From Streptococcus oralis (lineage in GTDB: Bacteria > Bacillota > Bacilli > Lactobacillales > Streptococcaceae), in the NCBI RefSeq assembly GCF_024399415.1, contig NZ_CP029257.1, forward strand, positions 1,697,501-1,761,500: a DNA stretch of 64,000 nt. The letters are read 5' to 3'. The notes under the pieces are model-generated. The model saw only the letters and a list, made by a program, of their open reading frames with translations, was not told where the DNA came from and ran no database searches. The stretch's first letter is position 1. The number at the start of each line of letters is the position of its first letter. Of this stretch, positions 54,795 through 64,000 are shown piece by piece. The translations under genes were made by a program, and so were the position numbers.

Positions 54795-55946
54795 TTAATC
54801 TTCAATTTCGATTTCAAGTCCGTCGCCTAGGTCAAGCGTTACTTCTTGGTTGGGTGCTAGATCTTCCGAAACAGAGGTAGGAGTTGTCCCTTCTTCATCT
54901 TCAATCAAATCATATTGAACACGGACTTGGTGGTCAATGGCATCAAAGATTTCTGGGTGATCCGCCAAGTATTTCTTAGCATTTTCAGATCCTTGTCCGA
55001 TTTTTTCACCCTTGTAAGAGTACCATGCTCCCGCTTTTTGGATGATATCGAGATCACTTGCAATCTTCAAGAGCTCACCAGTCTTAGAAATCCCTTCTCC
55101 ATACATGATTTCAACAAAGGCTTCCTTAAATGGTGGAGCCACCTTGTTTTTCACGACCTTGATCTTGGTTTCCTTACCGACATTGGTATCTTTTTGGTCA
55201 CCAGTTCCCTTGATTTGCGTGCTTCCACGAACATCCAAACGGACTGAAGCGTAGAATTTCAAAGCACGTCCACCAGGTGTTGTTTCTGGATTTCCAAACA
55301 TTACTCCAACTTTTTCACGCAATTGGTTGATAAAGATAGCAATTGTTTTGGTTTTATTGATAGAAGCTCCTAGTTTACGCATGGCCTGGCTCATCATACG
55401 AGCTTGCAAACCAACGTGGCTGTCTCCAATATCCCCATCAATTTCTGCACGAGGTACAAGGGCCGCAACCGAGTCGATAACGACAAGGTCAACTGCACCT
55501 GAGTCAATCAATTTTCCAGCAATTTCAAGACCTTGCTCTCCTGAGTCTGGTTGTGACAAGAGCAATTCGTCAATGTTCACACCAAGGGCTGCAGCATAGG
55601 CTGGGTCAAGAGCATGTTCCGCATCGATAAAGGCTGCAATACCACCTTCTTTCTGTGCTTGCGCAACAGCATGAAGAGCAACCGTTGTCTTACCAGATGA
55701 TTCTGGTCCATAGATTTCGATGATACGTCCTTTAGGATAACCACCTGAACCAAGGGCAATGTCAAGAGCCAATGAGCCTGAGCTCATCACTTGAACTTTT
55801 TGCTCCGCGCGCTCACCCAAGCGCATGATTGAGCCTTTACCAAAGTCTTTCTCAATCAATTTAAGAGCATCGTTCAATGCCTTTTCACGGTCTGCTCCAA
55901 ATTTTTTCCCAATTTCATCTAATTTTTTTGTTGGTTTTTTCGCCAT
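54795..55946 (-). CDS. recA: Recombinase RecA
   Basis: The strand-exchange protein for recombinational repair and natural transformation. At 383 residues it is slightly longer than E. coli RecA. Walker A is [13 protein letters not shown] (about 78-90), Walker [12 protein letters not shown], and the L2 loop includes [20 protein letters not shown]. The C terminus is acidic. It follows cinA by 54 bases and probably shares its competence-induced transcript. Unlike pneumococcus, no dinF or lytA follows; a terminator comes directly after it. Confidence 0.99.
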   Translation of the reverse strand: MAKKPTKKLDEIGKKFGADREKALNDALKLIEKDFGKGSIMRLGERAEQKVQVMSSGSLALDIALGSGGYPKGRIIEIYGPESSGKTTVALHAVAQAQKEGGIAAFIDAEHALDPAYAAALGVNIDELLLSQPDSGEQGLEIAGKLIDSGAVDLVVIDSVAALVPRAEIDGDIGDSHVGLQARMMSQAMRKLGASINKTKTIAIFINQLREKVGVMFGNPETTPGGRALKFYASVRLDVRGSTQIKGTGDQKDTNVGKETKIKVVKNKVAPPFKEAFVEIMYGEGISKTGELLKIASDLDIIQKAGAWYSYKGEKIGQGSENAKKYLADHPEIFDAIDHQVRVQYDLIEDEEGTTPTSVSEDLAPNQEVTLDLGDGLEIEIED

Positions 55947-56000
55947 TTTGTTCTCCTATATTCTACTGGTCCTTAGACCTATCTTTCATTATACCAAAAT

Positions 56001-57257
56001 TTAGTCACTTAATAAAGCCTTGCGAACTAGGTTAAAAGCATGCATGACCGCAATCTGTCGAACATCTGCTCGACTCCGTCCTGCGATATTAGCCTTGATC
56101 ACCTCTATCCCTTTTTCATGTGCCAGTCCAATAAAAACTGTACCAGCCGGATGCCCCTCTAGGCTATCTGGCCCAGCTACACCTGTCAGACTGACTCCAT
56201 AATCAGACTGAGTCTTGATCCGTGCCTGCTCTGCCATTTTTCGAGCCGTAAACTCTGAAACAACCCCGTGTTCTTTTAGTTCTTGCTCGAAAATATCCAA
56301 CATCTTGGACTTTTCTTCTAGGCTGTAAGTGACAAAACCGCCATTAAAGATTGCTGAAACGCCCGAAAAGTCTGCTAATGTCGCTTGAAAGAGACCTGCC
56401 GTCAAGCTTTCTGCCGCAGTAATGCTTTTCTGTCTCTTCTTTAGCTCTTCTACAACGACACTTGCGAGGCTGGTTTCTTCCCCATATCCATAACAGATGT
56501 CTCGTAAAGAAATTCCCTCGAAAGTTTGGCGACTCAAGATTTGATTTTCTAGGATGTCCAGTGCTTGATCAGCCTTTTCTTGACTGACTGCTTTTGTAGA
56601 CAAACGCAAGGTCACTTCTCCCGTCTTGGCATACGGCGCCAAAGTCGGATCGGTTTGATGGTCAATCAAATCCGCCAAAATGGTTACCAACTGACTCTCC
56701 CCAATTCCAAAGAAACGGAGCACTCGTGAGTACAGTTTGGTTCCTGTCATCAGCATGGGCAAGAGTTGATTTAAGACCATGGGTTTCAACTCACTTGGCG
56801 GTCCTGGAAGGACCACGTAGGTCACTCCATCCACTTCCGAAACCCCTCCTACTGCTAAACCTGTCTCATTTGGCAGTGGAGTCGCCCCTTCTACAATTTG
56901 GGCTTGGCGCTCATTATTCGGTGTCCGAGCATAGTCAGGTCTATGAGCAAAGAAAATATCCAGTTTCTCTTGTGCTTGAGGGTCAAACACTAGATCTTTT
57001 CCTAAAAATTTAGCCAGAGTTTGTTTGGTCAAATCATCCTCAGTTGGTCCCAAGCCCCCTGTCAAAATCACAAGATTACTACGTTGACTCGCAATCTCCA
57101 GCAAGGACAAAAGACGAGCTTCATTATCTCCAACAGCTGTTTGGAAGTAGACATCTACCCCGATTTCAGCTAGTTTCTCTGATAAAAACTGAGAATTGGT
57201 ATTAACAATCTGCCCTGTTAAAATTTCTGTTCCAACAGCAATAATTTCTGCTTTCAT
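56001..57257 (-). CDS. cinA: Competence/damage-inducible protein CinA
   Basis: A 418-residue protein with an N-terminal MoaB/MogA-like (COG1058) domain (about 1-170; [33 protein letters not shown]) and a C-terminal nicotinamide-nucleotide amidase domain (about 255-415; [21 protein letters not shown]). It brings RecA to the membrane during transformation in pneumococcus. AGGAGG precedes the ATG. A ComX-type cin-box lies 18 bases upstream. Confidence 0.97.
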   Translation of the reverse strand: MKAEIIAVGTEILTGQIVNTNSQFLSEKLAEIGVDVYFQTAVGDNEARLLSLLEIASQRSNLVILTGGLGPTEDDLTKQTLAKFLGKDLVFDPQAQEKLDIFFAHRPDYARTPNNERQAQIVEGATPLPNETGLAVGGVSEVDGVTYVVLPGPPSELKPMVLNQLLPMLMTGTKLYSRVLRFFGIGESQLVTILADLIDHQTDPTLAPYAKTGEVTLRLSTKAVSQEKADQALDILENQILSRQTFEGISLRDICYGYGEETSLASVVVEELKKRQKSITAAESLTAGLFQATLADFSGVSAIFNGGFVTYSLEEKSKMLDIFEQELKEHGVVSEFTARKMAEQARIKTQSDYGVSLTGVAGPDSLEGHPAGTVFIGLAHEKGIEVIKANIAGRSRADVRQIAVMHAFNLVRKALLSD

Positions 57258-57274
57258 GTTTCCTCCTACTTATC

Positions 57275-57289
57275 TATTCGAATTTTTTT
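57275..57289 (-). promoter_or_regulatory. cin-box (ComX/sigma-X promoter) of cinA-recA
   Basis: On the minus strand TTCGAATA (57275-57282) matches the cin-box consensus TACGAATA at seven of eight positions. It is preceded by an A/T-rich stretch of the kind found at -25 in late-competence promoters. Confidence 0.8.
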
Positions 57290-57290
57290 G

Positions 57291-57319
57291 AAAAAATCGC
57301 AGGAAATTTCCCACGATTT
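57291..57319 (-). terminator. Terminator of the tsaE-GNAT-LCP operon
   Basis: AAATCGTGGG pairs with CCTGCGATTT (wobbles included) and is followed by TTTTTT, ending just upstream of the cin-box. Confidence 0.75.
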
Positions 57320-57329
57320 GATTCTTTTC

Positions 57330-58382
57330 TTATTCTGCTTCTTCGTTTGAAGCGTTCGTACTGGTTGAAGGTGCTGTCCGACCAAAGGCTGTTTCGTACA
57401 GTACCGCATTGGTTTCCAATTCTGTCACTGGCTCTTTACCTAGTGAACGACGCAAGAGATTTTGCATCTCGAGCATATGTTCTGAAGTGACAATCTGATA
57501 AGAAATTCCCTGTAGCTCAGCATCTTCCCCACGCAATTGATGCGTTTCGATATTCTTGAAAGAATCTTGATAGCCGAGCAATTGTGGAATGCTCTTAGCT
57601 GACAAGTCCACATTGGTCTGCATGTTATCACTCAAAGCTTTGAGGATACCTTGATAATGACTCACACTGTTTAGGCTCAAAACCTTCTCAACGATCTTTT
57701 GAATGACTTCACGTTGACGTTTTTGACGACCATAGTCTCCCTCTGGGTCTTGGTAACGCATCCGTGAATACACCAAGGCTTCCTCCCCATTCAAAGTTTG
57801 TTCTCCAACACCGATGGAAATCTTATTAAACTCTTCTTGGTCAGCAATCGAAATCGGGAAACCGAGTGTATTGTTGACGGTGATCCCACCAACTGCATCC
57901 ACCAATTGTTGAAGTCCCTGCATGTTAACCATCACATAGCGGTCAATATGGATATTCATCATCTTTTGAATAGTAGAAATTGCAAGTTCCGCACCACCAT
58001 TAGCATAGGCCGCATTGAGTTTGGCTTCCTGAACTTGGCCATTTCCAGTCTCAATCTTGGTCAAAATATCCCGTTCCAAACTCATCATAGTGGTTTTCTT
58101 TGTTTTGGGATTAACAGTCAGGAGAATCATGGAATCACTATTTCCCGCCCACGGGTCTGTACGTTCCACGTTTCCCGTATCTACCCCCATCAAGAGGATG
58201 GTCAGTGGCTCCGTCGCTTCGATAACGTTGGTTTCTTCCCCGATTTTTTTGTAAGTCTTTTTACTTAGGGTTTCTGTTCCCTGTTGGTAGATGGTATAGC
58301 CATAAACCGCTACACCTAAAACTGTTACTGCTAGGAAACCTAGCACCATTCCAATTAATTTTTTAATCATCTTGTTATTCAT
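57330..58382 (-). CDS. LytR-CpsA-Psr (LCP) family protein
   Basis: A 350-residue membrane-anchored enzyme with one N-terminal transmembrane segment (IGMVLGFLAVTVLGVAVYGY) and an extracellular LCP domain (about 60-220). Its diagnostic residues are LLMGVDTGN, NSDSMILLTVN, SLERDI and YSRMRYQDPEGDYGR. LCP enzymes transfer teichoic acids or capsule from the lipid carrier to peptidoglycan. The start overlaps the upstream GNAT gene by eight bases and has a poor ribosome site, so translation is probably coupled. It resembles the pneumococcal 'LytR' gene next to cinA. Confidence 0.93.
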   Translation of the reverse strand: MNNKMIKKLIGMVLGFLAVTVLGVAVYGYTIYQQGTETLSKKTYKKIGEETNVIEATEPLTILLMGVDTGNVERTDPWAGNSDSMILLTVNPKTKKTTMMSLERDILTKIETGNGQVQEAKLNAAYANGGAELAISTIQKMMNIHIDRYVMVNMQGLQQLVDAVGGITVNNTLGFPISIADQEEFNKISIGVGEQTLNGEEALVYSRMRYQDPEGDYGRQKRQREVIQKIVEKVLSLNSVSHYQGILKALSDNMQTNVDLSAKSIPQLLGYQDSFKNIETHQLRGEDAELQGISYQIVTSEHMLEMQNLLRRSLGKEPVTELETNAVLYETAFGRTAPSTSTNASNEEAE

Positions 58383-58896
58383 TTATCAGCTTGCCCATAA
58401 GACAAACATCTAAAAATATCCCTTCTGCTAAATAGGCTCCTCTTTCTTGTAAGCCTTCTGTGATAAATCCCATTTTTGAATAGAGGTGGATAGCAGCCTC
58501 GTTTCGTTTTTGTACACTAAGTTGCAAACGGCGCAAGACACCACTGGCTTTAGCCCACTCGATGCCTTCTTCTAGAAGTATAGTTGCCAAGCCTTGGTTC
58601 CAAAATTTCTTGCGAACTGCTAGAAAAACATCACCGATATGTCGAACTCTTAAATGTTGGTCCGCTGTGATATTTAAAACTCCTGCAATCTCATCATTCA
58701 GTAAGGCGAGGAGAGTAATTTGATTCTCTGATGCAGCTTGTTTTTCGATAAAAAGAGCCATTTCAGAAACTGTCATCATGATACCATTTTCATCCAAGCT
58801 GGTAAAATCTGTCTCTTGACCAACACAATCTAAAAATGCAATTAAGGCTGTAGCATCTGAAATCTCTGCCTCACGAATACACAACTCATACTCCAT
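58375..58896 (-). CDS. GNAT-family N-acetyltransferase (RimJ/RimL-like)
   Basis: A 173-residue acetyltransferase. The start MEYELCIREAEI follows GGAG and overlaps the end of tsaE by 11 bases; a longer in-frame start lacks a ribosome site. The CoA-binding segment is VRKKFWNQGLATILLEEGIE (about 101-120), and the later VQKRNEAAIHLYSKMGF is typical of the family. It sits between tsaE and the LCP gene; whether it modifies a protein or a small molecule is not known. Confidence 0.9.
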   Translation of the reverse strand: MEYELCIREAEISDATALIAFLDCVGQETDFTSLDENGIMMTVSEMALFIEKQAASENQITLLALLNDEIAGVLNITADQHLRVRHIGDVFLAVRKKFWNQGLATILLEEGIEWAKASGVLRRLQLSVQKRNEAAIHLYSKMGFITEGLQERGAYLAEGIFLDVCLMGKLINE

Positions 58897-59329
58897 CTTG
58901 AAGCTCCTTGATGAGTTGTTCAGCCCGTGAGCCATGAGCCGTAAAATGAAGAAAACGACCCTCAGCTTCTTTCAAAATTTCCAACTCCAAGTAAGAATCT
59001 GGTAAATCTTCACCCAAAAGATGCCCCCACTCAATAACAGTCACACCACCACCGAAGAGAAACTCATCCAAGTCAATAGAATCAGCATCACCTTCGATAC
59101 GGTAGACATCCAAGTGGTAAAGTGGCAAACGCCCTTCGTACTCTCTGACAATGGTATAGGTTGGACTTTTAATCATTTGACGGATATCCAAGCCCTTAGC
59201 AAGGCCTTTTGTAAAGGTTGTTTTACCCGCTCCCAACTCTCCAGTCAAGATCAGAACATCGTCTTTTTGAAGCAAATGACCTAATCTTTCTCCGAGAGCT
59301 AGAAGCTCTTCTTCATTTTTTGTGTACAT
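58886..59329 (-). CDS. tsaE: tRNA t6A37 threonylcarbamoyltransferase component TsaE
   Basis: A 147-residue ATPase needed with TsaB and TsaD to place t6A at position 37 of ANN-decoding tRNAs. Walker A is GELGAGKTTFTKGLA (about 29-43). The conserved switch SPTYTIVREYEGRLPLYHLD and the acidic FFGGGVTVIEWG-like motif (LFGGGVTVIEWG) follow. The start MYTKNEEEL is well conserved, but it begins six bases after the -10 TATAAT with no ribosome site, so translation is predicted to be leaderless. Confidence 0.96.
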   Translation of the reverse strand: MYTKNEEELLALGERLGHLLQKDDVLILTGELGAGKTTFTKGLAKGLDIRQMIKSPTYTIVREYEGRLPLYHLDVYRIEGDADSIDLDEFLFGGGVTVIEWGHLLGEDLPDSYLELEILKEAEGRFLHFTAHGSRAEQLIKELQDGV

Positions 59330-59335
59330 GCTACT

Positions 59336-59365
59336 ATTATACCAAAAAGTTTTCTTTTATGTGAA
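59336..59365 (-). promoter_or_regulatory. tsaE promoter, leaderless geometry
   Basis: TTCACA (59360-59365), 18 bases and TATAAT (59336-59341) with TGG before it. Six bases separate the -10 from the ATG. Confidence 0.72.
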
Positions 59366-59412
59366 TTTTCTTTATGGACTTACTATAACAATTTTAAAAG
59401 ATTCTCCTCCAC

Positions 59413-60036
59413 TTAAAAGAATACAACTATTGAAAAAACAAACAGGATATCCCGAATCAGGTGTCCATAAAAGGAGATTTCCCTTTGAATACATTTTGGA
59501 AAAAGGAAACGTGCGCATAGAAAACCGACAATGATATAAAGGAAAATCGAGGAAATCACTAAGGGATTCCTCAAGAAAACCATCGTAGCTAGAACGGAAA
59601 TGACGACTGTTTTCTTTTTATTTAGGCGATTTTCTATATCGCGAAAAATTTTATCAAAAGGTAAGAAAATCAATAGATCTACTCCTAGCAAGAAAAAGAA
59701 GGAGGGTAAAAAGAGGTCAACCAATTCCTGCTGCAATTTGCTAGTGGTTTGGATGCTTTCTGAGAGAACCAGACAGGTTGCCAGAAGATTGACTACTAAA
59801 AGGAGGCAATAAACAAGACTCACTTTCTTTTGAACATGTAAAATACTATGTCTAGACTGGTCTGCTGTATGGAAATAATTTATCCCAGCACAAAGAACAG
59901 AAATCCCTACTATCAAAATCAAAAAATAAGCATTGGTCTGTTTTAAAGATAAAAAGGTTTCTTTCCATAATAGACAACTACTAAAACTAATCTGGACGAC
60001 TGCAATCAGTAACAATAGGCGAATTGATTTTACCAT
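59413..60036 (-). CDS. Hypothetical membrane protein
   Basis: A 207-residue protein with about six hydrophobic segments (LLLLIAVVQISFSSCLLW; YFLILIVGISVLCAGINY; SLVYCLLLVVNLLATCLVL; FFFLLGVDLLIFLPF; VVISVLATMVFL; IFLYIIVGFLCARFLF). No family is recognised. GGGAGGG precedes the ATG and a TATAAT at 60059-60064 is the likely -10. It is AT-rich and less constrained-looking than its neighbours. Confidence 0.78.
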   Translation of the reverse strand: MVKSIRLLLLIAVVQISFSSCLLWKETFLSLKQTNAYFLILIVGISVLCAGINYFHTADQSRHSILHVQKKVSLVYCLLLVVNLLATCLVLSESIQTTSKLQQELVDLFLPSFFFLLGVDLLIFLPFDKIFRDIENRLNKKKTVVISVLATMVFLRNPLVISSIFLYIIVGFLCARFLFPKCIQREISFYGHLIRDILFVFSIVVFF

Positions 60037-60127
60037 TTCTTTTCCCTCCCTATATGGGATTATACCTTGTGAGGAGTTTGAAATGATTGTTTCCGCCTCA
60101 AGTGTCCATTTTTTGTGCTCAACTGAC

Positions 60128-60159
60128 CAAAAAACAGCTCTGTTGTGTACAGAACTGTT
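60128..60159 (-). terminator. ndk terminator
   Basis: AACAGTTCTGT pairs with ACAGAGCTGTT (one wobble), followed by TTTTTT on the minus strand. Confidence 0.9.
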
Positions 60160-60170
60160 CTTTTACCAGT

Positions 60171-60590
60171 CTAATCCTTAAACCAGAGAGCAATTTCACG
60201 TTTTGCAGAAGCTTCCGAATCGGAGCCGTGAACTACATTTTGAATGGCTTGATTGTCTCCTGCAGCCTTGGCAAAATCTCCTCGGATAGTTCCTGGCAGA
60301 GCTTCTTCTGGACGAGTAGCCCCCATCATGGTCCGCCAAGTTTCAATCACTTTCGGACCTGATAGAATGCCCACCACTACTGGTCCTGAAGTCATAAACT
60401 GACGGATAGGAGGATAAAAACTTTTTTCAACCAAGTCTTGATAGTGTTGATCAATCAAAGCTTCTGAAACTGCTGAACGTAACTCTAATTTTTCGAGTTT
60501 GAAACCTCGTTGCTCCATTCTTTGCAGAATTTCGCCAACCAGCCCTCTTTTCACACCATCTGGCTTAATGATAAAGAATGTTTGTTCCAT
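60171..60590 (-). CDS. ndk: Nucleoside-diphosphate kinase
   Basis: A 139-residue enzyme that balances NTP and dNTP pools. The start [16 protein letters not shown] follows GGAGGTG; an in-frame extension of 27 codons has no ribosome site. The catalytic His is in [16 protein letters not shown], the family signature. AT-rich sequence upstream holds an extended -10 (TGGTAGAAT, 60622-60630). Confidence 0.97.
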   Translation of the reverse strand: MEQTFFIIKPDGVKRGLVGEILQRMEQRGFKLEKLELRSAVSEALIDQHYQDLVEKSFYPPIRQFMTSGPVVVGILSGPKVIETWRTMMGATRPEEALPGTIRGDFAKAAGDNQAIQNVVHGSDSEASAKREIALWFKD

Positions 60591-60621
60591 ACGGACACCT
60601 CCTTGGCATTTTAGTTCTTCT

Positions 60622-60630
60622 ATTCTACCA
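60622..60630 (-). promoter_or_regulatory. ndk promoter, extended -10
   Basis: TGGTAGAAT on the minus strand, 31 bases upstream of the ndk start. Confidence 0.5.
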
Positions 60631-60663
60631 TACTTTATGAAAAAGTGGGAAAATTTTCTGAAA

Positions 60664-60696
60664 TAAAACAAAGAGAACCCAAAGGTTCTCTTGTTT
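60664..60696 (-). terminator. rpoC terminator
   Basis: AAGAGAACC pairs with GGTTCTCTT around TTTG, followed by TGTTTT on the minus strand. Confidence 0.9.
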
Positions 60697-60700
60697 GCTT

Positions 60701-63700
60701 TTATTCTACTGTTTCTTCAACTTGGATTTCCACAACTTCCTCTACAGGAGCAAGTTCTGCCTCTTCTTGTTCTGGAGCCAGATATTCTGCTTCATTGATA
60801 GCTTGTGGTTCAAGGTTACGGTAGCGAGCCATACCAGTACCAGCTGGGATGATCTTACCGATGATAACATTTTCCTTGAGTCCAAGGAGATGATCTTTCT
60901 TACCACGGATGGCCGCATCTGTAAGGACACGAGTTGTTTCCTGGAAGGAAGCCGCTGACAAGAAACTATTGGTTTCAAGTGAGGCTTTGGTGATTCCCAT
61001 AAGAACTGGGCGACCAGTCGCTGGAACTCCACCTGCGATAAGAACATCCTTGTTAGCATCTGTAAAGTCGTTGATATCCATGAGGGTACCCATGAGAAGG
61101 TCGGTGTCACCTGGATCCATGACACGAACTTTACGGATCATTTGACGAACCATTACCTCGATGTGCTTGTCACCGATTTCTACCCCTTGGCTACGGTAAA
61201 CTTTTTGTACTTCACCGAGAAGGTAGGTTTCAACTGACAAGACATCACGAACAGCAAGGAGACGTTTCGGTTGGATAGAACCTTCTGTCAATGCTGCACC
61301 GCGAGAGACTTGGTCTCCAACTTCGACACGCATACGTGCTGTAAATGGCACCACGTATTCACCTTCGCCAGTTTCACCCTTAACAAAGACTTTCTTAGTA
61401 CGAGTTGATGCGTCTTCTTCGATGGCTGTAACCTCACCCTTGACTTCTGTGATAACCGCTTCCCCTTTCGGATTGCGGGCTTCAAAGATTTCTTGGACAC
61501 GAGGAAGACCCTGAGTGATATCGGTATTTGAGGCAACCCCACCCGTGTGGAAGGTACGCATGGTAAGCTGTGTACCAGGTTCCCCGATAGATTGGGCAGC
61601 GATTGTACCAACTGCTTCACCAACTTCAACCGCATCACCAGTCGCCAAGTTGATACCGTAACAGTGACGGCAGACACCATGACGGGTGTTACATGTAAAT
61701 ACGGAACGGATAGTGACTTCTTCCACACCAGCATTGACAATTTCACGCGCCTTGTCTTCTGTAATCAACTCATTTGGACCAATGATAACTGCACCAGTTT
61801 CTGGGTGTTTAACAGTTTTCTTAGTATAACGACCATTGAGACGTTCTTCGAGAGACTCGATCATCTCTTTTCCTTCTGCGATAGAGCGGATCAAGAGACC
61901 ACGGTCTGTTCCACAGTCGTCCTCACGGATGATAACGTCTTGGGCAACGTCAACCAAACGACGAGTCAAGTAACCTGAGTCGGCTGTCTTAAGGGCCGTA
62001 TCGGTCATACCTTTACGGGCACCGTGAGTTGAGAAGAACATTTCGAGTACTGACAAACCTTCGCGGAAGTTTGAAAGGATTGGCAATTCCATGATACGTC
62101 CGTTCGGAGCGGCCATCAGACCACGCATACCGGCAAGCTGTGAGAAGTTTGAGATGTTACCACGGGCTCCAGAGTCCATCATCATAACGATTGGGTTCTT
62201 AGGATCTTGGTTGGCAACCAAACGTTTCTCTAATTTTTCACGGGCTGCACGCCATTCAGCTGTAACAGCGTTGTAGCGCTCGTCGTCTGTGATCATACCA
62301 CGACGGAATTGTTTGGTGATTTGTTCTACACGTTTGTGTGATTCTTCGATGATTTCAGCCTTGTCTTCAACAACTGGGATATCGGCAATACCCACTGTCA
62401 AACCTGCAAGAGTTGAGTGGTGGTATCCGAGGTTCTTCATGCGGTCAAGTAGGGCAGAAGTTTCTGTCGTACGGAAACGTTTGAAGATTTCAGCGATGAT
62501 ATTCCCAAGATTTTTCTTCTTGAATGGAGGGTTGAGTTCAAGATTGCGAATAGCTTCCTTGATATCTCCACCTAGTGGCAAGAAGTATTTAGCTGGAACA
62601 CCTTCTGTTAAGTTGGCATTTGTTGGTTCTTGCAAGTAAGGCAGACCCTCTGGCATGATGTCGTTGAAGAGGATTTTACCAACCGTTGTCAGCAAGACCT
62701 TGTGTTTTTGCTCTTCTGTCCATGGTTTGTTAAGGCTGTCTGTTGCAATACCAACACGTGAGTGGAGGTGAACATAACCATTACGGTAAGCCATAACCGC
62801 TTCGTCACGGTCTTTGAAGACCATTCCTTCCCCTTCACGACCAGCTTCTTCCATGGTCAAGTAGTAGTTACCCAAAACCATGTCCTGAGATGGAGTAACA
62901 ACTGGTTTACCATCTTTCGGGTTCAAGATGTGCTCAGCAGCAAGCATAAGGATACGCGCTTCTGCTTGGGCTTCTTCTGAAAGCGGTACGTGGATGGCCA
63001 TTTGGTCCCCGTCAAAGTCGGCATTGTAGGCTTCACAGACAAGCGGGTGCAAGCGAAGGGCCTTACCATCAATCAAGACTGGCTCGAAGGCTTGGATCCC
63101 CAAACGGTGAAGGGTCGGTGCGCGGTTCAAAAGTACTGGGTGTTCTTTGATTACTTCTTCAAGAATATCCCAGATACGTTCGTCTCCGCGTTCCACCAAG
63201 CGTTTAGCCGCTTTGACGTTCTGCACGATGTCACGAGCAACGATTTCACGCATGACGAATGGTTTAAAGAGCTCGATCGCCATTTCACGTGGCACCCCAC
63301 ATTGATACATCTTAAGCGTTGGACCAACGGCGATAACGGAACGTCCTGAGAAGTCAACACGTTTACCGAGCAAGTTTTGACGGAAGCGCCCTTGTTTCCC
63401 TTTAAGCATGTGGCTCAATGATTTCAGTGGACGGCTACCTGGTCCTGTGATTGGACGACCACGACGACCGTTGTCAATCAAAGCATCAACTGCTTCTTGA
63501 AGCATACGCTTCTCATTTTGAACGATGATACCTGGTGCATTCAACTCAAGCAAACGAGCCAAACGGTTGTTACGGTTGATAACACGGCGGTAAAGGTCGT
63601 TCAAGTCAGATGAGGCAAAACGGCCACCATCCAACTGCAACATTGGACGAAGATCTGGTGGAATAACCGGAAGGATGTTGAGAATCATCCATTCAGGTTT

Positions 63701-64000
63701 GTTACCAGACTTGTAAAAGGCATCCAAAACATCCAAACGACGGATAGCTTTGACACGTTTTTGTCCAGTAGCTGTTTTCAACTCTTCTTTGAGTTCAGCA
63801 ATTTCTTTTTCAAGATCTACTTGTTTCAAAAGGTCTTGAATGGCTTCAGCACCCATTTTGGCAACGAATGAACCATAACCATACTCACGCAAGCGCTCAC
63901 GGTATTCGCGCTCTGTCATGATAGACTTGTGCTCAAGCGGTGTATCCTTCGGATCAATTACCACGTAAGCCGCAAAGTAGATAACTTCCTCGAGGGCACG
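60701..64000 (-). CDS. rpoC: DNA-directed RNA polymerase beta' subunit, 5' end missing
   Basis: The reading frame is open to the right edge of the window (1099 codons plus stop), and GTG or ATG codons near the edge are internal. About the first 115 residues, with the N-terminal zinc-binding cysteines, lie outside. The catalytic Mg-binding loop [13 protein letters not shown] is intact. The bridge helix and trigger-loop region ([16 protein letters not shown]) follow, as do the second zinc cluster cysteines ([22 protein letters not shown]). The C-terminal tail is Glu/Val-rich ([13 protein letters not shown]). rpoB should lie immediately to the right. Confidence 0.98.
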   Translation of the reverse strand, partial: RALEEVIYFAAYVVIDPKDTPLEHKSIMTEREYRERLREYGYGSFVAKMGAEAIQDLLKQVDLEKEIAELKEELKTATGQKRVKAIRRLDVLDAFYKSGNKPEWMILNILPVIPPDLRPMLQLDGGRFASSDLNDLYRRVINRNNRLARLLELNAPGIIVQNEKRMLQEAVDALIDNGRRGRPITGPGSRPLKSLSHMLKGKQGRFRQNLLGKRVDFSGRSVIAVGPTLKMYQCGVPREMAIELFKPFVMREIVARDIVQNVKAAKRLVERGDERIWDILEEVIKEHPVLLNRAPTLHRLGIQAFEPVLIDGKALRLHPLVCEAYNADFDGDQMAIHVPLSEEAQAEARILMLAAEHILNPKDGKPVVTPSQDMVLGNYYLTMEEAGREGEGMVFKDRDEAVMAYRNGYVHLHSRVGIATDSLNKPWTEEQKHKVLLTTVGKILFNDIMPEGLPYLQEPTNANLTEGVPAKYFLPLGGDIKEAIRNLELNPPFKKKNLGNIIAEIFKRFRTTETSALLDRMKNLGYHHSTLAGLTVGIADIPVVEDKAEIIEESHKRVEQITKQFRRGMITDDERYNAVTAEWRAAREKLEKRLVANQDPKNPIVMMMDSGARGNISNFSQLAGMRGLMAAPNGRIMELPILSNFREGLSVLEMFFSTHGARKGMTDTALKTADSGYLTRRLVDVAQDVIIREDDCGTDRGLLIRSIAEGKEMIESLEERLNGRYTKKTVKHPETGAVIIGPNELITEDKAREIVNAGVEEVTIRSVFTCNTRHGVCRHCYGINLATGDAVEVGEAVGTIAAQSIGEPGTQLTMRTFHTGGVASNTDITQGLPRVQEIFEARNPKGEAVITEVKGEVTAIEEDASTRTKKVFVKGETGEGEYVVPFTARMRVEVGDQVSRGAALTEGSIQPKRLLAVRDVLSVETYLLGEVQKVYRSQGVEIGDKHIEVMVRQMIRKVRVMDPGDTDLLMGTLMDINDFTDANKDVLIAGGVPATGRPVLMGITKASLETNSFLSAASFQETTRVLTDAAIRGKKDHLLGLKENVIIGKIIPAGTGMARYRNLEPQAINEAEYLAPEQEEAELAPVEEVVEIQVEETVE

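Noticed and set aside
63960..63964. Apparent start codon for rpoC near the right edge
   Set aside because: The reading frame continues open to the edge with conserved RpoC sequence; this GTG is an internal valine.

Overview
The window is chromosomal DNA from a low-GC Gram-positive coccus of the genus Streptococcus. Protein sequences (DexB, LuxS, ClpL, DinB, the IlvBNC set, RpsL, TsaE), the BOX-type repeats and the sigma-A promoters with extended -10 boxes all point to the mitis group, meaning S. mitis, S. oralis or S. infantis-like relatives of S. pneumoniae. It is probably not S. pneumoniae itself: cinA-recA is not followed by dinF-lytA, and gene blocks that I recall as far apart in pneumococcus are adjacent here. 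No tRNA, rRNA, CRISPR array, prophage or intact insertion sequence was seen.

Layout. 1-5 kb: start of dexB, a DUF1846 gene, luxS, and clpL under two CtsR-like boxes with an unusual leader. 5-9 kb: a 1359-residue LPXTG surface protein with seven pilin-type repeats. 9.5-15 kb: pflB, dinB, a TetR-type regulator with a small partner, uppP. 15.8-26 kb: a DUF2207 membrane protein, a polar amino-acid ABC importer, a small autoregulated gene, an SPFH protein, and the branched-chain amino-acid genes ilvB-ilvN-ilvC-ilvA behind a CodY box. 26.5-30 kb: fusA, rpsG, rpsL. 30-33.8 kb: a six-gene operon of two small membrane proteins, an ABC-2 exporter and a DesK/DesR-like two-component system. 33.9-42 kb: a 2715-residue CshA-like fibrillar adhesin with 14 repeats. 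42-46.5 kb: fakA, an Asp23 gene, rpmB, a LytTR regulator with a LiaF-like membrane partner, and a PAP2 phosphatase. 46.5-54.6 kb: a MarR-controlled heterodimeric ABC exporter, a divergent membrane protein, a YebC protein, a MATE exporter, a GNAT enzyme and a PspC protein. 54.8-64 kb: recA, cinA with a competence box, an LCP protein, a second GNAT enzyme, tsaE, a membrane protein, ndk and the 3' nine tenths of rpoC. Nearly everything after 20 kb is on the minus strand.

How the genes fit together. Core information processing (str genes, rpoC, rpmB, recA, dinB), fermentation (pflB) and branched-chain amino-acid synthesis are interleaved with surface and envelope functions: two large sortase-anchored adhesins, UppP, an LCP ligase and PAP2. 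Several compact sensing modules each carry a visible operator: a LacI-type site at dexB, CtsR boxes at clpL, a palindrome after the TetR-type promoter, CodY at ilvB, a response-regulator palindrome, LytTR direct repeats and triple MarR sites.

The points most worth a second look are the clpL leader (mutually exclusive hairpins plus a 29-codon ORF), the LytTR/LiaF-like module with its 9-N12-9 operator, two genes (tsaE and the MATE exporter) placed for leaderless translation, and the higher-order ABB-ABB-AB-AB repeat structure of the giant adhesin.
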